64,000 nt of DNA from NCBI RefSeq assembly GCF_004363805.1, contig NZ_SNZP01000007.1, forward strand, positions 124,001-188,000, in the 5' to 3' direction. Positions within the stretch are counted from its first letter, which is position 1. The number at the start of each line of letters is the position of its first letter. Below the pieces are notes generated by a model. It was not told the DNA's origin. It did not search any database and saw only the letters and a list, made by a program, of their open reading frames with translations. This DNA comes from Paludibacterium purpuratum (lineage in GTDB: Bacteria; Pseudomonadota; Gammaproteobacteria; Burkholderiales; Chromobacteriaceae). The translations under genes were made by a program, and so were the position numbers. Shown here in pieces: positions 1-9,204 of the stretch.

Positions 1-1
1 C

Positions 2-400
2 ATGCTGTTGCTGGTGCACGATATCGGCGAAATCGACACCGGCGACACCATTGTGTATGCCGAGGGCGGCTGGGAAGAGCGCAAGGCGGAGGAGCTAAAG
101 GCGGTGCGGCGTATTTTCGGCTTGTTGCCGGCGCATCGGGCCGAGGCGCTTTTGGCGCTGTGGCAAGAATTCGAAGCCGGCGAGACCGCCGAGGCCAAGT
201 TCGCCAACGCCGCCGACCGGGCGATGCCTTGCCTACTCAATTTGGCCAATAACGGTCAAAGCTGGCGCGAAAACGGCATTCGCTACGAACAGGTGATCAA
301 TCGCTTGTCGGCGCCGATCAACGAAGGCTGCCCGGCGCTGTGGGCATATATGAAGGAAAAGTTGGATGCGGCGCGCGAGCAAGGGTTGTTCGGCGCGTAG
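2..400 (+). CDS. HD-domain phosphohydrolase (HD_3 / YfbR-like), 5' end outside window
   Basis: This is the C-terminal 132 residues of an HD-superfamily metal-dependent phosphohydrolase. The HD dyad is visible near the beginning (LLLVHDIGEIDTGD), and the later segments RIFGLLP, LWQEFEAGETAEAKFANAADR and the closing ALWAYMKEKLDAA region match HD_3-type proteins. Members related to YfbR dephosphorylate deoxynucleoside monophosphates. The first metal-binding His expected upstream of the HD dyad is missing, so the gene starts before base 1; the ATG at base 2 is an internal Met. The substrate cannot be deduced from this fragment. Confidence 0.8.
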   Translation: MLLLVHDIGEIDTGDTIVYAEGGWEERKAEELKAVRRIFGLLPAHRAEALLALWQEFEAGETAEAKFANAADRAMPCLLNLANNGQSWRENGIRYEQVINRLSAPINEGCPALWAYMKEKLDAAREQGLFGA

Positions 401-413
401 CGCCCGGCACGGC

Positions 414-1973
414 TCAGAAGAAGCGCGGCATGCTCATGTTGAGCTTCGATTGGTACATGGCGCTATCGGCATCTTGCAGTAGCGCCTCCGGCGTTTCCCG
501 CGTGCCGTTGAACACGCGGATGCCGATGCTGGCCGATGCGCGGTAGTCGACGCCGTCCAGCCGGTAGTCGCGGTTGATGGCCTGGTGAATGACCGTGGCC
601 ATATCCTGTGCGTGCGACAAGGCCTGTTCGACACTCGCCCCCAGGTTCTCCAGCATGACCACGAATTCGTCGCCGCCCAGGCGCGCGACGGTGTCGCTCT
701 TGCGTACGGCCTGACTCAGGCTTTGCGCCAGAGCGACCAATAGTTTGTCGCCGATGCCATGTCCATGGCAGTCGTTCAATTGCTTGAATTTATCCAGATC
801 GATGAACAACAGCGCGGCGTGGTTCGATTGTCGCTCGCTGCCGTGTTGCGCCTGCAAGATACGGTCCATCAACAGTCGCCGGTTGGGCAGCATGGTCAGC
901 GGGTCGTGGAAGGCCATCTGGCGCAGTTGGTCTTCCAGCCGCTTGCGTTCGGTCAGGTCGTTGAACTGCAGCAGCAGGTGGGTTGTACCGAGGATCGATG
1001 AGGGGTGGATGCGGCAGTCGAGCCAAATTTGGTGGCCGGATGGCGTGGTGGTGTGAAATTCGCATCGACCGCTTTGTCGGCTATTCAGCGCCTGGGTGCA
1101 GGCGGCGAACAGTCCGGCGTCGCGCCAGTGGGCCAGGTGGTGGAAGTTTTGTTGCAGCAGTTCGGCGCGCGGTGTTTCTACCAATTGGGCATAGGCATCG
1201 TTGACCAGCGCGCACTGGCCGTCGGCGCGGTAGACGGCGGTGGCCAGCGGCGAGTTGGCCAGGATTTCGCGGTTGAAGCCCAGGGTCTCGACCACGCGGT
1301 CGTGCATGCGCGAAGTGATGACCAGGATCATGGTTAGCGACATCCAGATATTGAACAGCAGGCCGTAGTAGCCCGGTGCGGCGATCAATAGGCTTGAAGT
1401 TTTGCTGTAGTCCGGGCTGACCAGCGCCGTCGGCGCGACCCAGGCGCGTGCGAGAAAGAGCGCCAGGCCGCCTAACTGGATGGCGATGGTCAGGCGCAGC
1501 CAACCGGCGAGTTGCCGGTCGTGGTGTTGCGCCAAGGTCCAGGCATAGGCGACGTACCAGATGCCCATGACCAACGATACCCAGATCAGGCGCGCGTTGA
1601 GCGAGGGCTGGATGTCGGTGTACCACCAGCACGGCACGGCGACCAGCGCAAAGGCGGCCAGCGGTAGCCAGCGCTCGTCGTGTCGCCGTGGCAGGCGCAT
1701 CAGACGGCGCAGTGCCATCAGCTTCCAGCTATCGCCGATCGCGAACAGTCCATTGCCGAGCGGAATCGTCCATGCGGCGCTGGCGGGCGTGCGCAAGAAC
1801 AGCTCTAAGGCGCCCAGGAACAGAAAGGCCAGCCCGATGCCCCAGTCGCGTAGACAGGGTTCTTCCGGCATGTGGCGCCAGGCGCCGAACGAGCAGGCGG
1901 AAAAGACCAGGCTGCCGACCACCGCGAGGGAGGCAATGGTTGGAATGTCGAATACCAGCAAGGGAGAGCTCAC
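414..1973 (-). CDS. membrane-bound PAS-GGDEF diguanylate cyclase
   Basis: A 519-residue protein with about seven predicted hydrophobic segments in residues 1-225, then a PAS-like sensor domain (about 235-345, including ILANSPLATAVYRADG) and a C-terminal GGDEF domain. The active-site motif GGDEF is intact at about 433-437, and an RxxD inhibitory site (RKSD) lies five residues before it. It should therefore condense two GTP into cyclic di-GMP and be product-inhibited. No EAL domain is present. It runs convergent to the HD protein and is divergent from the TetR/exporter operon. The ligand sensed by the membrane and PAS parts is unknown. Confidence 0.9.
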   Translation of the reverse strand: MSSPLLVFDIPTIASLAVVGSLVFSACSFGAWRHMPEEPCLRDWGIGLAFLFLGALELFLRTPASAAWTIPLGNGLFAIGDSWKLMALRRLMRLPRRHDERWLPLAAFALVAVPCWWYTDIQPSLNARLIWVSLVMGIWYVAYAWTLAQHHDRQLAGWLRLTIAIQLGGLALFLARAWVAPTALVSPDYSKTSSLLIAAPGYYGLLFNIWMSLTMILVITSRMHDRVVETLGFNREILANSPLATAVYRADGQCALVNDAYAQLVETPRAELLQQNFHHLAHWRDAGLFAACTQALNSRQSGRCEFHTTTPSGHQIWLDCRIHPSSILGTTHLLLQFNDLTERKRLEDQLRQMAFHDPLTMLPNRRLLMDRILQAQHGSERQSNHAALLFIDLDKFKQLNDCHGHGIGDKLLVALAQSLSQAVRKSDTVARLGGDEFVVMLENLGASVEQALSHAQDMATVIHQAINRDYRLDGVDYRASASIGIRVFNGTRETPEALLQDADSAMYQSKLNMSMPRFF

Positions 1974-2128
1974 TTGATTGTTTGCAAATTTATATATTAT
2001 TCAGTGGATTATATCCCATGGGCATGGATTTTTTAGCCGGTATTTGCATTTTTGTTCGGGTCTCAAGGTGGCGATTGCAAATGGCGGTCAAAGCGGTGGA
2101 ATCCTGATTTAAAATCCCCCTTGCGCAA

Positions 2129-2146
2129 TTTATACGAGCGTATAAA
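2129..2146. promoter_or_regulatory. perfect 18-bp palindrome, likely TetR-family operator
   Basis: TTTATACGAGCGTATAAA is a perfect inverted repeat (8-2-8) ending two bases before the first ATG of the TetR-family gene. Its right arm supplies a TATAAA hexamer that could be the -10 box, so repressor binding here would block the promoter. Autoregulation is inferred from position and the habits of TetR regulators. Confidence 0.7.
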
Positions 2147-2148
2147 CT

Positions 2149-2784
2149 ATGGGTATGACAAACGTGAATCGCACATCGTCGACTCGACAGCTACTGCTGG
2201 GCGTCGGCATGCAAATGGCGCGCGAAGGGGGCTTGCGCGGTTTGACCGTGCGCGGCTTGGCGGCGCGCGCCGGTGTCAATCCCGGTGGGTTCGTCTACCA
2301 CTTCGGCAGTCGCGATGCCTTTTTGTCCGAGCTGATCGAGACTTGGTACCAGCCCTTGTTTGCGCAACTGCAGTGGCATCAGGAGGAGGGCGAACCGCCG
2401 CTCTCGCGACTGAGAGCCATGTTGCTGCAGTTGGTGGGGTTCATGGTCGAGCACCGGGCGTTCGTGGCGCATCTCTTGCAGGATGTGGCGGCCGGCGAGC
2501 CGGCGGCGATTGCGTTCGTGCATACGATGGAAGCCCGTCACCCGCTGTTATTGCTGCAGGTGATTCGCGAGGCGCAGGCGGCGGGCGTGTTGGTGCGGGC
2601 CGATCCGCTGCATCAAATGATGTTCATCATGGCCACGCTGGGCGGGCCGCTGCTATTGGCGCAGATGCTCGCCGGCATGCCGGCGTTGCCCGAGGCGTGG
2701 GTGCGTATCGAGGCGCAGTTCGCGCTGGATGGCGCGGCCATCGAGCAGCGTCTCGATTGGGCATTGAAGGGTTTGCAGCCATAA
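2149..2784 (+). CDS. TetR-family transcriptional regulator of the exporter operon (CecR-like)
   Basis: A 211-residue regulator with an N-terminal TetR helix-turn-helix (about 20-60: GLTVRGLAARAGVNPGGFVYHFGSRDAFLSEL) and an all-helical ligand domain. It sits 14 bp upstream of a membrane-fusion protein gene, in the same arrangement as E. coli cecR-ybhGFSR. It probably represses the whole operon and itself through the palindrome immediately upstream. Two ATGs at 2149 and 2155 are possible starts. The core promoter overlaps the start region so closely that the mRNA may be nearly leaderless. The inducer is unknown. Confidence 0.85.
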   Translation: MGMTNVNRTSSTRQLLLGVGMQMAREGGLRGLTVRGLAARAGVNPGGFVYHFGSRDAFLSELIETWYQPLFAQLQWHQEEGEPPLSRLRAMLLQLVGFMVEHRAFVAHLLQDVAAGEPAAIAFVHTMEARHPLLLLQVIREAQAAGVLVRADPLHQMMFIMATLGGPLLLAQMLAGMPALPEAWVRIEAQFALDGAAIEQRLDWALKGLQP

Positions 2785-2798
2785 GGGGGCAAAACGAG

Positions 2799-3788
2799 AT
2801 GGAAAAAAAGGTGCGCAAGCTGGCGGTGGGGGCGGTGGCGCTGTTGGCGGCGGGAACGTTATGGGCGGTATGGGCGGCGAGCCGGCCGCCCGAGCCGTTG
2901 GTGTTATACGGCAACGTCGATATCCGCCAGGTGAACCTGGGCTTCCGCGTGGCAGGCCGGCTGCAATCGCTGGCCTTCGACGAAGGCGATGCGGTGCCGG
3001 CCGGCGCGGTGTTGGCTCGGCTGGACGAGGAGCCGTATCGGCATGCCGAGGCCGAGGCCGAGGCCAATGTGGCGGCGGCGCAGGCGCGCGTGGCGCAGAT
3101 GAAGGCCGGTTATCGGCAGGAGGAAGTGGCGCAAGCGGCGGCGGCGGTGACGCAGCGCCAAGCGGCATGGCAGGACGCCGAAGCGGCGCTCGCTCGGCAA
3201 CAGGCCTTGCGCGGCACGGGGGCAGCAGCGGCGCGCAATTACGATGACGCGCTGTCCGCGCGCGATCAGGCGCGGGCGCAATTGGCGGCGGCGCAGGCCC
3301 AGTATGCGCAATACCGGCGCGGCTATCGGCAGGAGGATCGCGATGCGGCTCAGGCCGCGCTCAAGCAGGCCGAGGCGTTGTTGGCCAGTGCGCGGCTGCA
3401 GCGCAGCGATACCCAGCTCAAGGCCCCGCAAGGCGGCGTGGTGCTGACGCGTGCGGCCGAGCCCGGTACGATCCTGGCGGCCGGTTCGACCTTGTTCACC
3501 TTGTCGCTGGGCCACCCGGTCTGGGTGCGTGCCTACGTGGCGGAACCGGATCTAGGGCGCGTGGCGCCGGGTACGGCGGTCAAGGTGGTGACCGATGGCC
3601 GGGCGGATCGTCCCTACCGCGGGGTGATCGGCTACGTGTCTCCGAGCGCCGAATTCACGCCGAAGAACGTGGAAACGCCGGATCTGCGCACCGGCCTGGT
3701 GTATCGGCTGCGCGTGGTGGTGAGCGATCCGGATACCGGTTTACGCCAGGGCATGCCGGTGACCGTGCGCTTGGCCGATGGCCGCTGA
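2799..3788 (+). CDS. ybhG: HlyD-family periplasmic adaptor (YbhG-like)
   Basis: A 329-residue membrane-fusion protein that links the inner-membrane ABC transporter to an outer-membrane channel. An N-terminal membrane anchor (about 8-27) is followed by a biotinyl-lipoyl-like strand (GNVDIRQVNLGFRVAGRL), a long Ala/Gln-rich helical hairpin (about 85-205), the second lipoyl half (QRSDTQLKAPQGGVV) and a beta-barrel domain. I chose the ATG at 2799 because it begins the signal-anchor; the open frame extends much further upstream only as antisense-like reading through the TetR gene. The 3' end overlaps ybhF by 11 bp. Confidence 0.9.
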   Translation: MEKKVRKLAVGAVALLAAGTLWAVWAASRPPEPLVLYGNVDIRQVNLGFRVAGRLQSLAFDEGDAVPAGAVLARLDEEPYRHAEAEAEANVAAAQARVAQMKAGYRQEEVAQAAAAVTQRQAAWQDAEAALARQQALRGTGAAAARNYDDALSARDQARAQLAAAQAQYAQYRRGYRQEDRDAAQAALKQAEALLASARLQRSDTQLKAPQGGVVLTRAAEPGTILAAGSTLFTLSLGHPVWVRAYVAEPDLGRVAPGTAVKVVTDGRADRPYRGVIGYVSPSAEFTPKNVETPDLRTGLVYRLRVVVSDPDTGLRQGMPVTVRLADGR

Positions 3789-5535
3789 GATGGACGACAT
3801 GATTGTGGCCGAAGGCCTGGAGAAGCGCTTCGCCGGCTTGGCCGAGCCGGCGGTGTCGGCTTTGTCGACCGTGCTGCGCGCGGGACGTATCACCGGTCTG
3901 GTGGGGCCGGACGGTGCCGGCAAGACCACGCTGATGCGGATGTTCGCCGGTCTGTTGGCGCCCACGGCCGGCAGCTTGCGCGTGGCCGGTTTCGATCCGG
4001 TGCGCTCGGCGCGCGATTTGCACCAGGTGGTCGGCTACATGCCGCAGAAGTTTGGTTTGTACGAGGATTTGACGGTACTGGAGAACCTGGTGCTGTACGC
4101 CGATCTGCGCGACGTGACCGGGGCGGCGCGCACGGCGAGTTTCGAGCAGTTGCTGGCCTTTACCGATTTGGCGCGCTTTACCGGCCGGCCGGCCGGCAAG
4201 TTGTCGGGCGGCATGAAACAGAAGCTGGGCTTGGCCTGCGCCCTGTTGGGGCAGCCGAAGGTGTTGCTGCTGGACGAGCCGAGCGTCGGCGTGGACCCGA
4301 TTTCGCGCCGCGAACTGTGGCGCATGGTCAATACGCTGGCGGACGACGGCATGGCGGTGGTGTGGAGCACCTCGTACCTGGACGAGGCCGAGTTGTGCCA
4401 CGAAGTGCGGCTGATGAATGGCGGTCGGATGGCTTACGACGGCACGCCGGCGGAGCTGGCGCGGCGTATGGCCGGTCGAAGCGTGCAGTTGCGCGCGATC
4501 GAGGGTAACCGGCGCCAGGTGCTGACGCGCGCTTTGCGCGACAGCCAGGTGATCGATGGCGTGATCCAGGGGCGCAACGTTCGGCTGGTATTGCGCGAGG
4601 CGGGGCAGTGGCCGGACTTGGCCAGCCTCATGGCGGGGGCCGAGGCGCAGTTGGTCGAGGTGACGCCGCGGCTGGAGGATGCCTTTATCGATTTACTCGG
4701 CGGCGGCCCGGGCGGCGAGTCGGTGCTGGCGCAGGTCATGCCTTCGATCCGGCTGCCGGACGGCGTGTCGGCCGATGCGATCATCGAGGCGCGCGGACTG
4801 ACGCGTACCTTCGGCGATTTCACCGCGACCGACCATGTGACGTTCCAGGTTGCGCGCGGCGAGATCTTTGGCTTGCTCGGCCCCAACGGCGCCGGTAAAT
4901 CCACCACCTTTAAGATGATGTGCGGTTTGCTGACGCCGTCGGCGGGCGATGCGCGGGTGATGGGCATCGACCTAAAACGCAGCGCGAGCCAGGCCCGGCA
5001 GCAGTTGGGCTATATGGCGCAGAAGTTCTCGCTGTACGGCAAGCTTTCGGTGGCGGCCAATCTGCGCTTTTTCTCGGGGGTGTACGGTCTGCGCGGCGAA
5101 GTGCAGCGCGCCAAGATCGACGAGATGGTGCGGGTGTTTGCGCTCGGGCCGTATTTGGATACCGTGCCCAACGATTTGCCGTTGGGATTCAAGCAGCGCC
5201 TGGCGCTGGCCTGCGCGCTGATGCACGAGCCGGCGATCCTGTTTCTCGACGAGCCGACCTCGGGGGTCGACCCGGTGACCCGTCGCGAATTCTGGACCCA
5301 CATCAACGGGCTGGTGGAAAAGGGGGTGACGGTGATGGTGACCACGCACTTCATGGACGAGGCCGAGTATTGCGACCGTATCGCGCTGGTCTATCGCGGG
5401 CAGATGATCGCCGCGGGCTCGCCGGATGAATTGAAGGCGCGCGCGGCTAGCGCCGAACTGCCGGACCCGACCATGGAGGATGCCTTCATCAAACTGGTGG
5501 CCGAGAGCGACGCGGCGCGCGAGGGGGCGTTATGA
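3778..5535 (+). CDS. ybhF: ABC transporter ATP-binding protein with two fused nucleotide-binding domains (YbhF-like)
   Basis: A 585-residue protein carrying two ABC ATPase domains in tandem. The first has Walker A GPDGAGKT (43-50), signature LSGGMKQK and Walker B LLLDEPSVGVDP. The second has Walker A GPNGAGKST and Walker B ILFLDEPTSGVDP, but its signature is degenerate (LPLGFKQRLA). This fused form is typical of YbhF/drug-exporter ATPases and powers the YbhS/YbhR permease pair. An alternative start at 3790 would remove the overlap with ybhG. It overlaps the next gene by 4 bp, so translation is probably coupled. Confidence 0.92.
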   Translation: MAAEMDDMIVAEGLEKRFAGLAEPAVSALSTVLRAGRITGLVGPDGAGKTTLMRMFAGLLAPTAGSLRVAGFDPVRSARDLHQVVGYMPQKFGLYEDLTVLENLVLYADLRDVTGAARTASFEQLLAFTDLARFTGRPAGKLSGGMKQKLGLACALLGQPKVLLLDEPSVGVDPISRRELWRMVNTLADDGMAVVWSTSYLDEAELCHEVRLMNGGRMAYDGTPAELARRMAGRSVQLRAIEGNRRQVLTRALRDSQVIDGVIQGRNVRLVLREAGQWPDLASLMAGAEAQLVEVTPRLEDAFIDLLGGGPGGESVLAQVMPSIRLPDGVSADAIIEARGLTRTFGDFTATDHVTFQVARGEIFGLLGPNGAGKSTTFKMMCGLLTPSAGDARVMGIDLKRSASQARQQLGYMAQKFSLYGKLSVAANLRFFSGVYGLRGEVQRAKIDEMVRVFALGPYLDTVPNDLPLGFKQRLALACALMHEPAILFLDEPTSGVDPVTRREFWTHINGLVEKGVTVMVTTHFMDEAEYCDRIALVYRGQMIAAGSPDELKARAASAELPDPTMEDAFIKLVAESDAAREGAL

Positions 5536-6659
5536 GCGGATTGTCCTGGCGTAGGCTGTGGGCGCTGTGCCGCAAGGAAAGCTACCAGATCGTGCGCGAT
5601 CCGAGTAGCGTGCTGATCGCCTTCATCCTGCCGGTGCTGTTGTTGTTCATCTTCGGCTTTGGCGTCAGTCTCGATGCCAGCCGTATGCGCATCGGCATCG
5701 TCAACGAGGATGCCAACGCCGAGTCGCAGGCTTTCGCCGAGGCGCTGTACGGCTCGCCGTATATCGACGCGGTGCATGGCCATTCGCGGCGCGAAATGAT
5801 CGAGTGGCTGCGTGCCGGCAAGGTGCGCGGCGTGGTGGTGCTGGCGCCGGATTTCGCCCGCCGGCTGGCGGCCGGCAACGCGACCGCGCCGGTGTCGCTG
5901 TTGACCGATGGCGCCGAGCCGAATACCGCCAACTTCGTCGCCGCTTATGTGCAGGGGGCCTGGCTGGTGTGGCAAAACGAGCGGGCGCGGGCGACGGGGG
6001 GCGCGGTGGCGACGCCGATCGAACTGACGCCGCGCTACTGGTTCAACCCATCCACGGTCAGCCGCAATTACCTGGTGCCTGGCTCGATCGCGGTGATCAT
6101 GACCATCATCGGTGCGTTGCTGACGTCGCTGGTGGTGGCGCGCGAGTGGGAGCGCGGCACGATGGAGGCCTTGCTGTCGACGCCGGTGACCAAGGCCGAA
6201 CTGCTGTTGTCGAAAATCTTGCCGTATTACCTGCTGGGCGTGGTGTCGATGCTGATTTGCCTGGCGGTGACGGTGTGGGTGCTGGGTGTGCCGTTTCACG
6301 GTTCGCTGGCGGTGTTGTTGGCGGTGACCAGCCTGTTTCTCGGTAGCGCGCTGGGGTTGGGGCTATTGATTTCGACGCTGACGCGCAATCAGTTCAACGC
6401 GGCGCAGGCGGCGCTCAATGCCGCTTTTCTGCCGGCGACCATGCTGTCGGGCTTCGCCTTCGAGATCGCCAGCATGCCGGCGCCGGTGCGCGCCGTGACC
6501 TATCTGATTCCCGCGCGTTATTTCGTCAGTGCATTGCAAACCTTGTTCCAGGCGGGGCAGATCTGGCCGGTGCTGTGGCGCCAGATGGCGTTTTTGTTGG
6601 TCTCGGCGTTGTTCTGGCTCGGGCTGACGGCGCTGAAAACCTCGCGGCGCTTGGACTAG
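5532..6659 (+). CDS. ybhS: ABC-2 type permease (YbhS-like)
   Basis: A 375-residue inner-membrane permease of the ABC-2 family. One N-terminal membrane helix (about 29-47) precedes a large periplasmic domain, followed by five C-terminal helices from about residue 180 (VPGSIAVIMTIIGALLTSLVVAREWERGTMEALL). The REWERGTME element is the conserved cytoplasmic ABC-2 motif. The start overlaps the ATPase stop (ATGA). It is expected to form a heterodimer with the product of the following gene and to export drug-like or amphipathic compounds. Confidence 0.9.
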   Translation: MSGLSWRRLWALCRKESYQIVRDPSSVLIAFILPVLLLFIFGFGVSLDASRMRIGIVNEDANAESQAFAEALYGSPYIDAVHGHSRREMIEWLRAGKVRGVVVLAPDFARRLAAGNATAPVSLLTDGAEPNTANFVAAYVQGAWLVWQNERARATGGAVATPIELTPRYWFNPSTVSRNYLVPGSIAVIMTIIGALLTSLVVAREWERGTMEALLSTPVTKAELLLSKILPYYLLGVVSMLICLAVTVWVLGVPFHGSLAVLLAVTSLFLGSALGLGLLISTLTRNQFNAAQAALNAAFLPATMLSGFAFEIASMPAPVRAVTYLIPARYFVSALQTLFQAGQIWPVLWRQMAFLLVSALFWLGLTALKTSRRLD

Positions 6660-6667
6660 GAGCGGAC

Positions 6668-7774
6668 ATGGCTTATCGCTTGTGGACCTTGATCGTTAAA
6701 GAGTTGCAAAGCCTGCTGCGCGACCGGCAGGGGCGCTTGCTGCTGATCATGCCGGTGCTGGTGCAGGTGTTGGTGTTTCCGTTTTCTTCCACCTTGGAGG
6801 TCAAGAACAGCACGCTGGCGGTGTTCAATCAGGATAGCGGCGCCGCGTCGGTGGAGGTGTTGCAGCGCCTGGCCAGTACCGAAGCGTTTCCGCATGTGCT
6901 GATGGTACATGGCGACGATGAGTTGCGCGCGGCGATCGACGAGCAGCGGGCCTTGTTGGCGATCCGCTTTCCCGAGGATTTCTCGCGCAAGTTGGCGCGC
7001 GGCCAGAGCGCGCCCTTGCAGGCGCTGATCGACGGTCGGCGTTCCAATAGCGCGCAGATCGCCTTCAGCTACGCCCAGGCGGTCGTCAACGGCTATGTGG
7101 CCGACCAGCTTGCGGCGCGCGGGGTCGCGCCGCCGTCGACGCTGGCGGTACAGAACCTATACAACCCGAATCTGGTGTACCGCTGGTTTGTGCTGCCGAG
7201 CCTGGTGGCGATCATTACCACCATCGGCGCGCTGATCGTGACGGCCTTGTCGCTGGCGCGCGAGCGTGAGGAGGGGACGTTCGAACAGTTGCTGGTGTCG
7301 CCGTTGACGCCGGGGCTGATCATGGTGGGCAAGGCGGTGCCGGCGATGATCGTGGCGACGATCCAGGGCAGTATCATCGCCGCCGTGGCGGTATGGGCCT
7401 ACGGGGTGCCGTTTACCGGTTCGCTGTTGCTGTTCTACGGCGCGATCCTGTGCTACGGCTTGTCGCTGGTGGGGTTCGGCTTGTTGATCTCGTCGGTGTG
7501 CGCCACGCAGCAGCAGGCGTTTCTCGGCGTGTTCAGCTTCACGGTGCCCGCGGTGGTGCTGTCGGGGTATCTGGCGCCGGTGGAGAACATGCCGGCGGTG
7601 CTGCGCTACCTCAGCTTCATCGATCCGTTGCGGCACTTCATCGTGATCGTCAAGGGGCTGTTCTTGAAGCAGTTCGATATTGGGTTGGTGTGGCCGCATC
7701 TATGGCCGTTATTGCTGATCGCCGTGCTGACGCTGACGGCGGCGTATACGGTGTTTCGGCGCAAAGTGGCGTGA
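6668..7774 (+). CDS. ybhR: ABC-2 type permease (YbhR-like)
   Basis: A 368-residue ABC-2 permease, paralogous to the preceding gene and with the same topology; the characteristic motif here is LAREREEGTFEQLLVSPL. I chose the ATG at 6668, eight bases after the ybhS stop and preceded by AGGAGCGG; the longer open frame extends into ybhS. It completes the inner-membrane channel of the exporter. Confidence 0.9.
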   Translation: MAYRLWTLIVKELQSLLRDRQGRLLLIMPVLVQVLVFPFSSTLEVKNSTLAVFNQDSGAASVEVLQRLASTEAFPHVLMVHGDDELRAAIDEQRALLAIRFPEDFSRKLARGQSAPLQALIDGRRSNSAQIAFSYAQAVVNGYVADQLAARGVAPPSTLAVQNLYNPNLVYRWFVLPSLVAIITTIGALIVTALSLAREREEGTFEQLLVSPLTPGLIMVGKAVPAMIVATIQGSIIAAVAVWAYGVPFTGSLLLFYGAILCYGLSLVGFGLLISSVCATQQQAFLGVFSFTVPAVVLSGYLAPVENMPAVLRYLSFIDPLRHFIVIVKGLFLKQFDIGLVWPHLWPLLLIAVLTLTAAYTVFRRKVA

Positions 7775-7797
7775 TCGGAAAGTAGGGGGGCGGGAGT

Positions 7798-9204
7798 ATG
7801 GCGAAGCCATGGTGGTGGGCGATGTTGGCGGCGGCGGGGCTGGCCGGCTGCGCGGTCGGTCCGGATTATCAGCGACCGCAGATGGCGCTGCCGGCACATT
7901 TCGGGGTGGCGGGTACGGTGCTGACCGAGGCCGTGCCGGCCCAAGGCTGGTGGCGCGCGTTCGACGAGCCGGTGTTGAACGATCTTGTCGCCCGGGCGCT
8001 ACGGCAAAACCTGGACGTGCAGGCGGCCTGGGCGCGCGTGCGCCAGGCCCGCGCGTTGGCGTCTGCCGCCGGCGGGGCGGATTGGCCGCAGTTGTCGTTG
8101 TCGGCGCAACAGACGCGCGACCGGTTGAGCCTGCGCGGCGAACAGTTCGCCAATATTCCATTCGCCAATCCGCAAAACCAGTTTACCGATACCCGCGCTG
8201 GCCTATCCGCCTCCTGGGAGTTGGATTTGTTCGGCTATAACGCGCGTTCGGTCGAAGCGGCCACGGCGCGCGCCGGGAGCGCCGAGGCGATGGCGCAGGC
8301 GACTGCGCTTGCGACGGCGGCGGATGTGGCGCGCAATTATCTGGATCTGCGCGCTCTGCAGCAGCGTGCGCAGCTGGCGGCCCGCTCGGCCGAGTTGGCG
8401 GCCGAGACGCTACGACTGACACGGTTGCAGCAGCAGGCCGGCGAGGTCGGACAGTTGGCGGTGAATCAGGCCGAGGCCGCGGCGCGCAATGCCGCTGCGG
8501 CTTTGCCGCCGTTGCAAGCGGGGCTGCGCGCCGATCTGGATGCGCTGGCGGTGTTGACTGGCGTCGCGCCGCACGATTTGGACGCGCAGTTGGCGCCGGC
8601 GGCGCCGCTATCCGATCCGCGCGGGGTGATCGGGGTCGGTCTGCCTTCCGAGTTGCTGTTGCGGCGGCCGGACGTGCGGCGCGCCGAGCGGGACTTGGCG
8701 GCGGCCAGTGCCGACGTGGGGGTGGCCACGGCGGCGCAATACCCGCGCTTTTCGCTGGTCGGTTCGTTCGGGGTGGATGCGGTGCATCAGGGGCAGTTGA
8801 CCGAGCAGGCGAGCCGTTTCTGGAGCGTGGGCCCGGCGCTGTCGCTGCCGCTGTTCACCGGTGGCGCGCTGAGCAATCAGCTCAAGGCGCGCCAGGCCGC
8901 CTACGACGCGGCGCTGGCCAGTTACCGCAAGACCGTGTTGCAGGCGCTGGCGGATACCGAGACCGCATTGATGCGTTTCGACCGCGATAGCGCGCGACTC
9001 GATGAAGTGGCCGGGGTGCGCCGGGCGGCGGAGAGTACGCTGGATCTGACCCGGCGCCGGGTGGCGGTGGGCGAGGCGTCGCAGTTGGAGGCGCTACAGG
9101 CCGACAGTCAGTTGCTGCAGGCGTCCGACGCCTGGGTGCAGGCATGCGCGGCGCGCTCGGCGACACTGGTCGGCCTATATCAGTCGCTAGGCGGCGGTTG
9201 GTGA
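7798..9204 (+). CDS. NodT-family outer-membrane efflux lipoprotein (TolC-like)
   Basis: A 468-residue channel protein. The N-terminus has a lipoprotein signal with lipobox LAGC (Cys18), followed by AVGPDYQRP, the usual start of NodT/OprM proteins. Two outer-membrane efflux repeats follow, with LLLRRPDVRRAERDLAAASADVGVA at the hinge between them. A GGGAG ribosome site precedes the ATG. Placed 23 bp after ybhR, it gives the operon its own outer-membrane duct, whereas E. coli Ybh uses an unlinked TolC. The last 18 bp overlap the convergent esterase gene. Confidence 0.92.
   Translation: MAKPWWWAMLAAAGLAGCAVGPDYQRPQMALPAHFGVAGTVLTEAVPAQGWWRAFDEPVLNDLVARALRQNLDVQAAWARVRQARALASAAGGADWPQLSLSAQQTRDRLSLRGEQFANIPFANPQNQFTDTRAGLSASWELDLFGYNARSVEAATARAGSAEAMAQATALATAADVARNYLDLRALQQRAQLAARSAELAAETLRLTRLQQQAGEVGQLAVNQAEAAARNAAAALPPLQAGLRADLDALAVLTGVAPHDLDAQLAPAAPLSDPRGVIGVGLPSELLLRRPDVRRAERDLAAASADVGVATAAQYPRFSLVGSFGVDAVHQGQLTEQASRFWSVGPALSLPLFTGGALSNQLKARQAAYDAALASYRKTVLQALADTETALMRFDRDSARLDEVAGVRRAAESTLDLTRRRVAVGEASQLEALQADSQLLQASDAWVQACAARSATLVGLYQSLGGGW

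Noticed and set aside
2052-2798. Upstream extension of the HlyD-family frame through the TetR gene
   Set aside because: The extension has no signal or adaptor features and overlaps a clear regulator in another frame.
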